A DNA stretch of 64,000 bases from Xanthocytophaga agilis (GTDB lineage Bacteria > Bacteroidota > Bacteroidia > Cytophagales > 172606-1), in NCBI RefSeq assembly GCF_030068605.1, contig NZ_JASJOU010000011.1:62001-126000 (forward strand), given 5' to 3'. Of this stretch, positions 45,194 to 54,433 are shown one piece after another; the stretch's first letter is position 1; the number at the start of each line of letters is the position of its first letter. Below the pieces are notes generated by a model. The model saw only the letters and a list, made by a program, of their open reading frames with translations. It was not told where the DNA came from and did not search any database. A program made the translations under genes and the position numbers.

Positions 45194-46906
45194 ATGAATC
45201 CATTTCTGCATCACTTATTGTATTTTCTTAAACCAAAAGAAAAATACCAGGAACGTTCCCTGCGTGCAGTAATTGTTTATCAGTTTCTGGTTATATGTAT
45301 GGGTGTTTTTTTTCTGGCAGCGAGTGTTGATTATATTCTAGGTATATACTGGTTGGGAGTGCTGAGTACAGGCTGGGTTTGCTTATTCCTCGGACTTTTG
45401 TATATGCACTATAAGGGATTCTATCATTGGATTACATCTATTGCCATTATAGCCATCAATTTCCTTATTTTTATTCATGATGCCTTTTATGGTGTTTTGG
45501 CAGGTGTTTCTTACTTCTTCTTTCCCCTTCTGTTTGCTGTATTCTCAACAATCACATTTAAAAACAAAAACTTCTTTTATTTCCATCTGCTTCTCACCAT
45601 TATCTGCTGGTTTACAACAGAGATAACAGAACACTCTTTGCTTTTATATACTGGATTCTCAGTAGATATACTTCACAAAGTACATATATTCTGTATGGTG
45701 CTGGCGCTAATCGCTACATTGTGTTTTGTCTATTTCATTTTTGCCCAAATACGCCACAATGCAGTGATACAGGAACGGGAACGTCTGAAAAAAGTGGTAG
45801 ACAACAATAACCAATATATTATTCTTGTTGATACCAATAGAAAAATAGAACTTTTCAATAAAAGGTTTTATGACTTTTATAGAGAAGAATACCAGACAAC
45901 ACTGGAAGTAGGAAAAGACTACATTTCCTATATCCATCCATATAATCTGGTGGGGTTTGAAGAAGGATTTAGAAATGCGATGACAGGAACTATTTTTCAG
46001 AAGGATATTCTCTTTCAGAAAAGTACGGAAACCACGTGGATGACTGCTCACTTTGTACCTATCTGTAACAAAGACAATGAGGTAGTCAGTGTAGCCATCT
46101 CGTTACTGGATATATCAGAAAGAAAGAACTTTGAAAGAAGTTTGCAGGAAACCAACAACAAACTACAACAGGCAAATCAGGAATTAGATCAGTTTATTTA
46201 CAGATCTTCTCATGATATGAGAACACCCATTGCCTCTACTATGGGATTACTGGATCTGTTGGAGGAGGAAGCAGATGAAACCGAACAACAGGCATATATT
46301 GCTCTTATTCATAAAAACACCTACAAACTGGATCAGTTGCTGATTGACATTGCTCAGTATGTAAAAATAAAGCATCAAAAGATTGCATCTACCTCTATCC
46401 ATTTTCGGGGACTCGTTCAGACTATTGTGACTGATATCAAGCAAAAAACAAAAGATGACTCTATTCACTTTCAGTTAGATATCAGGCAGAAAGATACATT
46501 TTATAGTGATGAGGAGCGTATACGGTCAATAATTACCCATCTGGTATCGAATGCTGTTGCTTACCGGAATACATCCATTCAGTCTCAGATATCCCTTACT
46601 GTTGATGTTTCGGATAAGGTTAAAATCTTTATCAAGGATAATGGGATTGGGATTGAAGAAGAGTACCAGCACAAAATTTTTGATATGTTCTTTAAGGCAT
46701 CCATACAATCTACCGGCTCTGGTTTGGGGCTCTATACAGTAAAAGAAGCTGTACGAACACTTGGTGGGTTTATTCATATGCAATCTGTAGCAGGTGCGGG
46801 TACATCCTTTATGGTTGAAATTCCCAACCAGGAGGTTTCCAGACAACCCAGAAAGAAGGTAAAAAAGTCTCCCCAACCTGTATCGACTCTCTCTTATAAT
46901 CTGTAG
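45194..46906 (+). CDS. Membrane PAS sensor histidine kinase
   Basis: 570 residues. About six membrane helices (roughly 30-185) form the N-terminal sensor; one PAS domain follows (about 195-315; NNNQYIILVDTNRKIELFN), a coiled coil (LQETNNKLQQANQELDQ), HisKA with His340 (SSHDMRTPIASTMGLLD) and a HATPase domain (NAVAYRN, DNGIGIEEEYQHKIFDMFFK, GSGLGLYTVKEA). The basic C-terminus (RQPRKKVKKSPQ) is unusual. No response regulator is adjacent. The membrane region is not a recognised ligand-binding module, so the signal is unknown. Confidence 0.93.
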   Translation: MNPFLHHLLYFLKPKEKYQERSLRAVIVYQFLVICMGVFFLAASVDYILGIYWLGVLSTGWVCLFLGLLYMHYKGFYHWITSIAIIAINFLIFIHDAFYGVLAGVSYFFFPLLFAVFSTITFKNKNFFYFHLLLTIICWFTTEITEHSLLLYTGFSVDILHKVHIFCMVLALIATLCFVYFIFAQIRHNAVIQERERLKKVVDNNNQYIILVDTNRKIELFNKRFYDFYREEYQTTLEVGKDYISYIHPYNLVGFEEGFRNAMTGTIFQKDILFQKSTETTWMTAHFVPICNKDNEVVSVAISLLDISERKNFERSLQETNNKLQQANQELDQFIYRSSHDMRTPIASTMGLLDLLEEEADETEQQAYIALIHKNTYKLDQLLIDIAQYVKIKHQKIASTSIHFRGLVQTIVTDIKQKTKDDSIHFQLDIRQKDTFYSDEERIRSIITHLVSNAVAYRNTSIQSQISLTVDVSDKVKIFIKDNGIGIEEEYQHKIFDMFFKASIQSTGSGLGLYTVKEAVRTLGGFIHMQSVAGAGTSFMVEIPNQEVSRQPRKKVKKSPQPVSTLSYNL

Positions 46907-47222
46907 CTCTATCAGAGCTCACTCTATTAACTCTTCTTATTCTCACAAATGCAGTATCTATTTATTAACTGCGTTTATAGTGAAAAATATCAAGAGAATG
47001 TGATGCAACTATTCTGACACAACATGTGTCTTGAGAACATTACATAATACTCATAATAAGGTCTTTGCATCTTGTTGCTTTTCATTGCCCCTACAAAACT
47101 GAGCAGCTTCAGAACTTTATAGATCATTTGGAAGAGAAGATATCTTTTGTCGTTTTTCTATTTTTTAAAACAGAGGACAATACTCTCCGAACAAAATCAC
47201 ATGAGAGAGTCTACTTTTTACT
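46907..47222. other. 316-bp spacer before T9SS type B gene
   Basis: Holds the end of the kinase transcript and the promoter of the next gene. A plus-strand frame from 47065 runs into the next gene in another phase and looks accidental. No clear terminator. Confidence 0.4.
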
Positions 47223-50072
47223 ATGGCAAAAATCTACTGTTTTCTATCCCTGCTATTTTCTTTTACCCACTGCTTTGCTCAAAAAGAATCTTCTTTCTGG
47301 CTTAGTCAATATTATGGATTGAACTTTGGGCAGTTTCCTCCTACTACTGTGCTACCTGCTCCAGGAAGCTTTTATCATGTAAATCGAGCTTCTGTGGCGG
47401 ATGCATCTGGTAACTTGCTTTTTTCTACAGATGGGATGAGTTATTTTGATAAGACCGGACAGGTAATGCCTAACGGACAAGGCATTTCTGTAACCTGGGG
47501 AACTACGTATCTGCCTGTTATTATTGCTCCAGTACCAGGTAGTACTACTCAATATTATAGTTTTATGGTTCGGCAACCATTAAGTACTACACAGGCAGAT
47601 TTTGACACCAAGCTACGGTATTCTCTCATCGATATGAGCCTTAATAATGGCAAAGGAGATGTAGTGCAAAAAGATATAGTGATTGCTGATAAACAACATG
47701 ATGGTTTTACACTGATCAAAACACCTGATGATCCCAACTATTGGCTTATATCTCAAAGTATATTTGCTGATTCACTACTTGCTTTTAGGGTAACTCAACA
47801 AGGTATTGCAAAAACACCCGTTAGAACAGCAGAATTTCGTGGCGTTGGCAATGCAAACTTTGGGGGAATCTTATTAAGAGCTTCTCCTGATGGACGTTTT
47901 TTAACTCTTTCAGTAGCAGCTTTGCAAACAGGTACAGAAAACCAGAATATGTTAAAAATATTACGTTTCGATAACAAAACAGGGATATTCACCCCATTTC
48001 GACAGATTACACATTCAGGTGTCTCCAATCCGAATGCAAATCCATCCATCCAGACTTTTTTACAAAGTACAACAGAGTTTTCTGCAGACAGTCGGTTTTT
48101 GTATGTTGTGGAGGATAGTGTATATCAATATACGACCAGTCAGAACCTTCTTGAAATTACCAGTAACAAAACGCTTGTCTGTTATGATCTGGCAGCTTCT
48201 AATGCTACTTTTTTTGATCAGTCACGCCAGATTCTATTCAAATTTGCAGAAATGCCGTATTCTGTTTTAGCTTTTATGCAACTCACTCCACAACGAAAGA
48301 TCGTCATATCAGATGTCACCAATATTGATTACGGAGTAGCGAAAGCATTTTCTGTCATACAAAATCCTGGCGCCTGTACAATAGCCCAAAAAGCATTTGT
48401 TTATCAAACAATTCCAGCAGGAAATAGCCTTGCAACTACACTTCCTGTATTTCCATCCTGGTATTTTTATGAACCTCCTGCTAAAAACGATTTTGCAGGA
48501 CCTAATGCATCGGTATGTAATCACCAATCTGTAAAGCTAGGCACTACCCCTCGCCCTAATTATACATATAATTGGCAACCTGCCGGATTGGTAAGCAATG
48601 CCAATACGGCCAATCCAACCTATCAACCCTCTATTCCAACTACCAGTGCGAACGATACCGTTCAGTTTTATGCAAAGATGACTGATCCGACTGGCTGTGT
48701 TTACTATGACTCAGTACAGGTGATTGTCAAAGGAGTGAATACGTGGAAGATACAGGGGAGCCGATCTGTATGTCCGGGTGTGAAAGGAGTATCCTACTGG
48801 ATTGAAGATAAATGGAAAGGAAAACAGATTACCTGGCAGGTACAAGGTGGCACGATTGTATCCGGACAAAATACAGATACCATACATGTGGACTGGAATA
48901 CATCCAATCTGCAGGCCTCTGTTTCGGCTATCTCTATCAATACAAACGGATGTCTGGATAATATAAATCCGTTTCCGGTTAAGGTATTCAAGTATCTGGA
49001 AACCGAACAACCCAAAGGGCGTGATACGTTATTATGTAGCCAATGGATTGAAACGTATCATATCCTACCTACCAATGGCTCAGTTTATGACTGGCAGGTG
49101 ATTAATGGACAGGTCATTGCCGGACAAGGATCGGCTCAGGTTACCATTCGCTGGAATTCAACAATGCAGACAGGAAAGGTCTGGATCAATGAAAGTGTGA
49201 ATACAGCTTTGGAGATTTGCTTTGGACGTTCAGATACTCTGACAGTCATCAATCCGAAAACAGTTGGCAATGAAAATGTTCACTTGTACAATGTGAGTGG
49301 CGTGCTGAACCAACCTGATAGGCTGAAACTGCAATATGTAATTCAAAAACAGCCCTTTTATCTCCCTGAAGTGCTGATACAGACTAGAATTCTGGGGCAA
49401 CTCAATTGGCAAGATGCAGGCAGAACTACTGTCCATGACCAAACAACATTCATTACTAATCAACCACTGGATAGCCTGGTTTCAGAATACCGACTGGTGG
49501 CATTTACTATCTGTGGAGACTCTGCTATATCCGAAATACACCGCAACATTCTGTTACAGGGAACAGGAATGGAAACAGACAAGAAAATAGTTCTTACCTG
49601 GAATCCGTATACAACCTGGTCAGGAGGAACCGCATCCTATGAGCTTTTCAGGAAACTGGATGAGGACTCTGACTTCCTATCTTTCAAAACATCTACTCTA
49701 CCTCAGGCAACTCTACCCGGTACAACAGAAGGGTTCCAGTATTGTTTTTATGTGGCAGGTCAATCTACTAATGGAGTCTATCAGTCCTTATCCAATCAGT
49801 TATGCCTCACGTTTGAAAATCCACTGTTTATACCGAATGTCATCACTCCGGATGGTGATGGAAAAAATGACACCTGGCATCCTGAGCCGTTAAATCTCTA
49901 TTCTGCTAACCAGGTACGTATTGTGAATCAGTGGGGTATCAAAGTTTTTGAAGCCAGAGACTATCAGGGTGACTGGGGCGCGGCCAATTTGCCATCTGGG
50001 GTATATTACTATGAGTTTATAGCTACTGAACGGAAGCAGGCTTTTAAAGGCTTTTTACAGGTATTTAAGTAA
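47223..50072 (+). CDS. Large secreted protein with gliding-motility-type (T9SS type B) C-terminal domain
   Basis: 949 residues. Signal peptide (IYCFLSLLFSFTHCFAQ). N-terminal half (about 20-410) is a beta-rich region resembling a beta-propeller, common in such proteins; a PKD-like segment follows (about 425-510; NASVCNHQSVKLGTTPRP, YYDSVQVIVKG), then further Ig-like modules and an FN3-like unit (about 780-870). The last 85 residues are the CHU_C/T9SS type B sorting domain: FIPNVITPDGDGKNDTW, VRIVNQWGIKVFE, LPSGVYYYEF and the terminal FKGFLQVFK. It should be exported by T9SS and attached to the surface, as with SprB-type adhesins. Its stop is seven bp from the convergent response regulator. 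Confidence 0.9.
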   Translation: MAKIYCFLSLLFSFTHCFAQKESSFWLSQYYGLNFGQFPPTTVLPAPGSFYHVNRASVADASGNLLFSTDGMSYFDKTGQVMPNGQGISVTWGTTYLPVIIAPVPGSTTQYYSFMVRQPLSTTQADFDTKLRYSLIDMSLNNGKGDVVQKDIVIADKQHDGFTLIKTPDDPNYWLISQSIFADSLLAFRVTQQGIAKTPVRTAEFRGVGNANFGGILLRASPDGRFLTLSVAALQTGTENQNMLKILRFDNKTGIFTPFRQITHSGVSNPNANPSIQTFLQSTTEFSADSRFLYVVEDSVYQYTTSQNLLEITSNKTLVCYDLAASNATFFDQSRQILFKFAEMPYSVLAFMQLTPQRKIVISDVTNIDYGVAKAFSVIQNPGACTIAQKAFVYQTIPAGNSLATTLPVFPSWYFYEPPAKNDFAGPNASVCNHQSVKLGTTPRPNYTYNWQPAGLVSNANTANPTYQPSIPTTSANDTVQFYAKMTDPTGCVYYDSVQVIVKGVNTWKIQGSRSVCPGVKGVSYWIEDKWKGKQITWQVQGGTIVSGQNTDTIHVDWNTSNLQASVSAISINTNGCLDNINPFPVKVFKYLETEQPKGRDTLLCSQWIETYHILPTNGSVYDWQVINGQVIAGQGSAQVTIRWNSTMQTGKVWINESVNTALEICFGRSDTLTVINPKTVGNENVHLYNVSGVLNQPDRLKLQYVIQKQPFYLPEVLIQTRILGQLNWQDAGRTTVHDQTTFITNQPLDSLVSEYRLVAFTICGDSAISEIHRNILLQGTGMETDKKIVLTWNPYTTWSGGTASYELFRKLDEDSDFLSFKTSTLPQATLPGTTEGFQYCFYVAGQSTNGVYQSLSNQLCLTFENPLFIPNVITPDGDGKNDTWHPEPLNLYSANQVRIVNQWGIKVFEARDYQGDWGAANLPSGVYYYEFIATERKQAFKGFLQVFK

Positions 50073-50078
50073 ATTCTA

Positions 50079-50768
50079 TCATCTACCTACCAAAAAGTTG
50101 TATCCTACTCCTTTAATAGTGATTATCTGAACAGAGGTGTCTTCTTTCAGGTAATCACGCAACTTCGTAATATATACATCCAGATTACGGGAATTGAAAA
50201 AAGAATCATCGTCCCATACCCGCAATAGAATATCTTTGCGGTTAACGGTAAAATTCTGATTTTCGGCCAGGATAGACAACAGTTCAGTTTCTCTATATGA
50301 AAGCTTCCTCAGCTTGTCGCCCAGCTTCAATTCGTATCGTTGTGGGTTAAACTCGTATCGGCCAATAGAGATAGTTTGAGAGGAAACCTGGCTTTTCCGG
50401 TAGGTTATCTGCAATAGATTTTGCATGCGAACAATCAACTCTTCCATACTGAATGGCTTTTTGATGTAATCGTTTCCTCCTGCCTGAAAGCCTTTCAGTA
50501 AGTCTTCTGTCTGTGTTTTAGCTGTCAGGAAGAGAATAGGGATCTGTGCATTCTTCTGGCGGATAGAGGTCGCCACTTCATAGCCATCTTTGTTTGGCAA
50601 CATAATATCCAGCACACAAATATCAGGTTTGTATTCTTCAAACAAACCAGATACCAGTTGACCATCTGCCACCATACAGACATCAAACGACCGGCTTTCG
50701 AGGCTTTCTTTTACGATTTTACCCAGAAACGGCTCGTCTTCTACATATAACACCTTAGTTTTCTGCAT
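50079..50768 (-). CDS. OmpR/PhoB-family response regulator
   Basis: 229 residues. Receiver domain with acidic pocket Glu10-Asp11, phospho-acceptor Asp54 (VLDIMLP) and the conserved Lys in FLTAKT; C-terminal winged helix (RYELKLGDKLRKLSYRETEL, YITKLRDYLKEDTS, IITIKGVGYNF). Start overlaps the kinase stop by 14 bp, so the two are co-translated. Likely regulates the neighbouring GLPGLI and outer-membrane protein genes, as in comparable Bacteroidota clusters. Confidence 0.95.
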   Translation of the reverse strand: MQKTKVLYVEDEPFLGKIVKESLESRSFDVCMVADGQLVSGLFEEYKPDICVLDIMLPNKDGYEVATSIRQKNAQIPILFLTAKTQTEDLLKGFQAGGNDYIKKPFSMEELIVRMQNLLQITYRKSQVSSQTISIGRYEFNPQRYELKLGDKLRKLSYRETELLSILAENQNFTVNRKDILLRVWDDDSFFNSRNLDVYITKLRDYLKEDTSVQIITIKGVGYNFLVGR

Positions 50769-52245
50769 ATACTTTGGGTAGATAAATGGTAAAACAACTG
50801 CCTTTGTTGGGTTCGCTTTGTACTTTTATTTGTCCGTTGTGCTTTTCAATGACCTGATTCACATAATTTAGTCCCAGGCCGTACCCCTTGGCATTGTGTA
50901 CATCACCTGTAGGAACACGAAAGAACTTTTCGAAGATCTTATGCTGAAATTCTGTTGCAATTCCGATACCATCATCCTGTACAGATACTTCAATCTTATC
51001 CCATAACTCCCGTAAAAGAATGGTAATAGAGGGCTGTTTAGCAGTATACTTTAATGCATTGTCGATCAGATTGTATACTACGTTAACCAAGTGAACGGTA
51101 TCACCTCTCACTGAAAATTTGTTTCCTTCTCTGGTAAATACAACCTCTGCACCCAGCTTTTCATACTGCAACTGCATAGATTGTTGTACCTGTTCAATCA
51201 GTTTTTCCATATCTATGGTATCCCACTGAATATCAACTCCACTGTTTTCAAATACAGCCGTCTTCAATATCTTATCTACCATGATATTGAGTCGATTCAA
51301 TTCCTGACGGGATATTTCCAGGTATTCTTTGGTTTGAGTAGGGTCTTGTAATACGTTAAAGTTTCTCAATGCCTCGATGGCAATACCTACTGTGGTAATA
51401 GGTGTTTTGAGTTCATGTGTAATATTACTGATGAAGTCATTTTTCAGCTGATTGAGGCGTTTCTGTCGTTGGAAGTTGCGGTAAATCAGAAAGAACGAGA
51501 AAGAGGTAATCAGTGTCAGAAAAACAGAAAATATCAGTTGAGGTAGACTATGGCGAAACAGATACATTCTGTATTCAGGAAAATAAGCCATGTAATTTGT
51601 TCGGCTTGGGAATCCTACAAATAATTCTGTTTGTATACCTCTGGCTTTGGTTGAAGGTATACCAGCAGGCAATCGGAGTACCTGAAAAGGTAAGTCAATA
51701 TTGGCCTTAATCAGTGACTGCTGATAGGGTTTCGCAATAGCACCAACCGGAATAGAATCTATATCTAGTTTAACCAAAAAATTATAATTCCCATTTTTCT
51801 TTCGTAGTGCACCAATATTCTCTGCTATACTTCCCAATACTTTCTCTGAAGAGTCCAAACGCTGATCAGAACTGATAAAAATCTTTACCTGGGTCTTATC
51901 GGGTAATGTATCCATCACAGAACTGACGCCTCTCATACGATGATTTTGAATCAATACCCTTTCCGATCTGTGTTCAAATTCCAAAGAAGGCTGTCCTGCT
52001 GGTACCAGAGACGGGCTGACACGGTGAACAAGCGTATCTGCTTTAATGAGCTTCATATTTTTTCGAACCACAGAATCCTGAAGATCCATCATGGTAGTGC
52101 GAAAAAGAGTATTCGCGTCCTTGTACAGGATTTCGTATTGCTCGTTATAGACTTTCTGCAGCCAGATAACCTGAAACAGGAGCAACAGCACAAGACTACT
52201 GCTCATCAGCAAGATGGAAAGATATGACCGTTTGGAATGTTTCAT
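50755..52245 (-). CDS. Two-component sensor histidine kinase
   Basis: 496 residues from ATG 52245 (the frame opens at 52275; the promoter box at 52253-52260 lies inside that extension, favouring the inner start). Two membrane helices (about 10-28 and 225-245) enclose a periplasmic sensor domain of about 200 residues of no recognised family; then HisKA (FISNITHELKTPITTVGIAI) and HATPase (NLIDNALKYTAK, QDDGIGIATEFQHKIFEKFF, GYGLGLNYV). The pair with the downstream regulator is orthodox. The leader of its mRNA would be only about four nucleotides. Confidence 0.94.
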   Translation of the reverse strand: MKHSKRSYLSILLMSSSLVLLLLFQVIWLQKVYNEQYEILYKDANTLFRTTMMDLQDSVVRKNMKLIKADTLVHRVSPSLVPAGQPSLEFEHRSERVLIQNHRMRGVSSVMDTLPDKTQVKIFISSDQRLDSSEKVLGSIAENIGALRKKNGNYNFLVKLDIDSIPVGAIAKPYQQSLIKANIDLPFQVLRLPAGIPSTKARGIQTELFVGFPSRTNYMAYFPEYRMYLFRHSLPQLIFSVFLTLITSFSFFLIYRNFQRQKRLNQLKNDFISNITHELKTPITTVGIAIEALRNFNVLQDPTQTKEYLEISRQELNRLNIMVDKILKTAVFENSGVDIQWDTIDMEKLIEQVQQSMQLQYEKLGAEVVFTREGNKFSVRGDTVHLVNVVYNLIDNALKYTAKQPSITILLRELWDKIEVSVQDDGIGIATEFQHKIFEKFFRVPTGDVHNAKGYGLGLNYVNQVIEKHNGQIKVQSEPNKGSCFTIYLPKVYAEN

Positions 52246-52252
52246 ACTATGA

Positions 52253-52355
52253 CAAATGTACATGCTAATCATCAATATAAGGATTTCCTTTAACCTTAAT
52301 TAACATTGTTTTCAGGTTCGTTAACCATACTTGTACTACAAGCAGAATAGCTTTG
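52253..52355. promoter_or_regulatory. Divergent -7 boxes for kinase and GLPGLI genes
   Basis: Minus strand TACATTTG (52253-52260), seven bases from the kinase ATG; plus strand TAGCTTTG (52348-52355), 21 bp before the GLPGLI ATG, with TTG at 52331-52333. Both fit TAnnTTTG; -33 spacing (14 bp) for the second is shorter than usual. Confidence 0.5.
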
Positions 52356-52376
52356 TCCAAACAAAACAAGTCCACT

Positions 52377-53096
52377 ATGAAAAAGCTATTTCTTCTGATT
52401 ACTCTTGGGATCACTCTAACCAGCTTTGGGCAGAACCAGGAGGGTGTTATTACCTATGCCGTCACTGTTAAAATCATGCTTCCTCCAGGACAGGCACCTG
52501 CCAATATGCCACCACCACCTGTATTTAAAAATCAGCTTCTGTTTACAGGTCAGGAATCACTTTACAAAACCCTTGAAGAAGATAATGAAGAGGAAGAAGA
52601 AAACAATGGAGGCATGAGAATCAAGATTAATCGCCCTCTAGTAGAAATATATACCAATCAAAAAAGCCATCAGAAGATTACTCAACGCGAATTTCTGGGC
52701 AAACAATATCTTATCTCAGATACTCTTAAGAACATACCCTGGCAACTAAGCGATCAGACCAAACAAATCCAGGGTATCACCTGCAAAAAAGCTACCTATT
52801 ACAATGCTGAACGTAAACGTAACCTTACAGCCTGGTATGCGGAAAACATTTATCTGTCATCAGGTCCGGATGGATATTCAGGCTTACCCGGTCTGATTCT
52901 GGAACTGGATTCCAACAATGGTGAAATGCTTGCTACTGCAACTAAAATAGAATTACGAAAACTCACAAAAGATGAACTCGTGAAAGCACCTGTCAAAGGA
53001 AAGCCAATCACCGAAAATGAATTCCGGAAGATGCAGGATGACCGTATGCGGGAAATGGAACAACAGGGGGGCAATGTCCGTATCTTCCGGAATTAA
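52377..53096 (+). CDS. GLPGLI family protein
   Basis: 239 residues from ATG 52377 (an in-frame ATG at 52353 lies within the -7 box). Signal peptide ends TLTSFGQ. The family motif is present as GYSGLPGLILEL, with WQLSDQTKQIQGITCKKATY and the WYAENI strand before it. An acidic run (EEDNEEEEENNGG) in the first third is unusual. GLPGLI proteins are periplasmic or secreted, of unknown function, and usually occur beside an outer-membrane TonB-receptor-like protein; the gene at 54434-57217 fits that role. Terminator directly after. Confidence 0.93.
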   Translation: MKKLFLLITLGITLTSFGQNQEGVITYAVTVKIMLPPGQAPANMPPPPVFKNQLLFTGQESLYKTLEEDNEEEEENNGGMRIKINRPLVEIYTNQKSHQKITQREFLGKQYLISDTLKNIPWQLSDQTKQIQGITCKKATYYNAERKRNLTAWYAENIYLSSGPDGYSGLPGLILELDSNNGEMLATATKIELRKLTKDELVKAPVKGKPITENEFRKMQDDRMREMEQQGGNVRIFRN

Positions 53097-53122
53097 CAAA
53101 CCTGTTACATCTGAATTAATAC

Positions 53123-53148
53123 AAAGCAGCGTAATTCGCTGCTTTTTT
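53123..53148 (+). terminator. Intrinsic terminator of GLPGLI gene
   Basis: Stem AAAGCAGCG/CGCTGCTTT (9 bp, 5-nt loop) followed by a T-run, 27 bp after the stop. Confidence 0.88.
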
Positions 53149-53492
53149 GTTTGTAAGCCTATAGTATACCCATACTATTTTATAGGTAAAAAATCAGCAT
53201 TGTGCATAGTTGTAGTCAAACCCACTGATTGAGTATACTTTCGTTCAGGCAGATTAATACATATAAATCTATACATGAATGGATCAAAAGCTTATCCATT
53301 ACGTTATCTTGATAAGAAATAGTTTACTGTGAACTCACTCCAAGATTGCTGGTGGACAGATTTCATTACAAAAAAGTTTTTGCATAGAACAAACCGTAAG
53401 ATTATTATTTTAGCGAAATTCCACCTTTTGAAGGTTTGTATTAATCAAAGAAAAACCTTGTACTACAGCCAGTAAAAACTGTATTTTACATA
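53149..53492. other. Non-coding spacer, first part
   Basis: A+T-rich with no frame, hairpin or box worth calling. Confidence 0.4.
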
Positions 53493-53664
53493 CTATTTTT
53501 TAGCTCTTTTTAGTGCATACAATGAACTAAAAAATAAGCTAAAAAAACGGTATTTTCAGCTCACTTCTGGTTCATTTTTGGCTTACTTAGCCTCTCGCAA
53601 GAAGTTACACAACAAGCTATTAATCAATAAAATACTCAACGTTTTTTAGCTTATTTTTTAGTTC
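53493..53664. repeat. Inverted duplication of a 23-bp A+T-rich motif
   Basis: The motif TTTTTTAGCTTATTTTTTAG plus TTC (53642-53664) occurs perfectly inverted at 53524-53546. The first copy also pairs imperfectly with 53493-53516 (TTTTTTAGCT then TTTTTAGTGCA) to make a hairpin, and a looser relative (AGCTCACTTCTGGTTC) lies near 53559. Several copies of one motif in alternating directions could be protein-binding sites or the remains of an element. Confidence 0.6.
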
Positions 53665-53691
53665 GTTTTTAGTGCACTCACTATTTTTTCG

Positions 53692-53747
53692 TTTTTTGGT
53701 TCACAGTTTCTCTCTCCTATAGGAGAGAGAAACTGTGAACCAAAAAA
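53692..53747. repeat. Perfect 56-bp palindrome
   Basis: Two 28-bp arms with no spacer: TTTTTTGGTTCACAGTTTCT and eight more bases to the centre at 53719/53720, then the exact complement. In RNA from either strand it forms a strong stem that ends in a U- or A-run, so it may be a two-way terminator; it could also cruciform. Confidence 0.8.
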
Positions 53748-54003
53748 GTATCAGAGTAAACTATAAACAGGTAGGTATCTGTGATTTTATTTTGCTGTTA
53801 CTTTTATATCAATAGATAGGTTTATATACTTGATAGCCACAATGGTAAAAGTTGATGATGCTTTATTATACTGTTTATAGGCTACTGATTCATTAAATCA
53901 GAAATTTATATTTTTTTCTGTAATACCTATCCTATTTCTAACCTTACAATCTATATACCATTTTATGAGACACCTCTCAATGTTCTTTAGCATTTGCAAT
54001 AAC

Positions 54004-54420
54004 AACATGAGTCATCCCGAATATTGAGGAAAAGAATAGCCTTTAGAAAAAGAGAAGCAAAGGAGTTACAAAGAGAGTTGCAATACCTTAAATCGCGAGT
54101 GGTGGTGTAGGTGTGTAGGAAATCTTTTCTCCGCGAGGTTGACCTTTGGCCTGCGGGGGGAAGGATCGGAGAAAAGTGTCCTTTTTTGGTTACTTTTTTG
54201 GGCAAGCAAAAAAAGTAACAGGTGGTAGGAAGAGTGATGTAAGAGACTATAAACCAATTTGGGAAAAGGTAAGCAAAAAATGAAGAGGTCAGTGGAAGAG
54301 TGATGAAAGTGACAATAAGCCAGCTAAAGAGATTGCTTAAAAATTAACCAACGCCTATACTCTTTTCAAAAGAATAGACGCTGGTAAAAATCACATCCCA
54401 AATTCGGGATGACTCATGTT
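54004..54420. mobile_element. Candidate 417-bp terminal-inverted-repeat element
   Basis: Ends are perfect 19-bp inverted repeats (AACATGAGTCATCCCGAAT at 54004-54022; complement at 54402-54420). Inside is a G-rich stretch near 54150 and a hairpin (GTTACTTTTTT against AAAAAGTAAC, 54189-54219). Purine-biased, with only short frames and no transposase, so at most non-autonomous. No target-site duplication is apparent. Confidence 0.5.
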
Positions 54421-54433
54421 ATTTTCCTGTCAT

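Noticed and set aside
47065-47322. 85-codon plus-strand frame before the T9SS type B gene
   Set aside because: Overlaps the true gene in another phase and has no recognisable features.
54004-54257. Minus-strand frames of 63-72 codons inside the inverted-repeat element
   Set aside because: Basic, low-complexity translations of a repeat; no transposase motif and no consistent start.
53149-54433. Possible replication origin or integron-like recombination site in the palindrome-rich spacer
   Set aside because: No DnaA-box cluster, no dnaA, parA or integrase gene nearby, and no cassette-like array; the palindromes alone do not support either.
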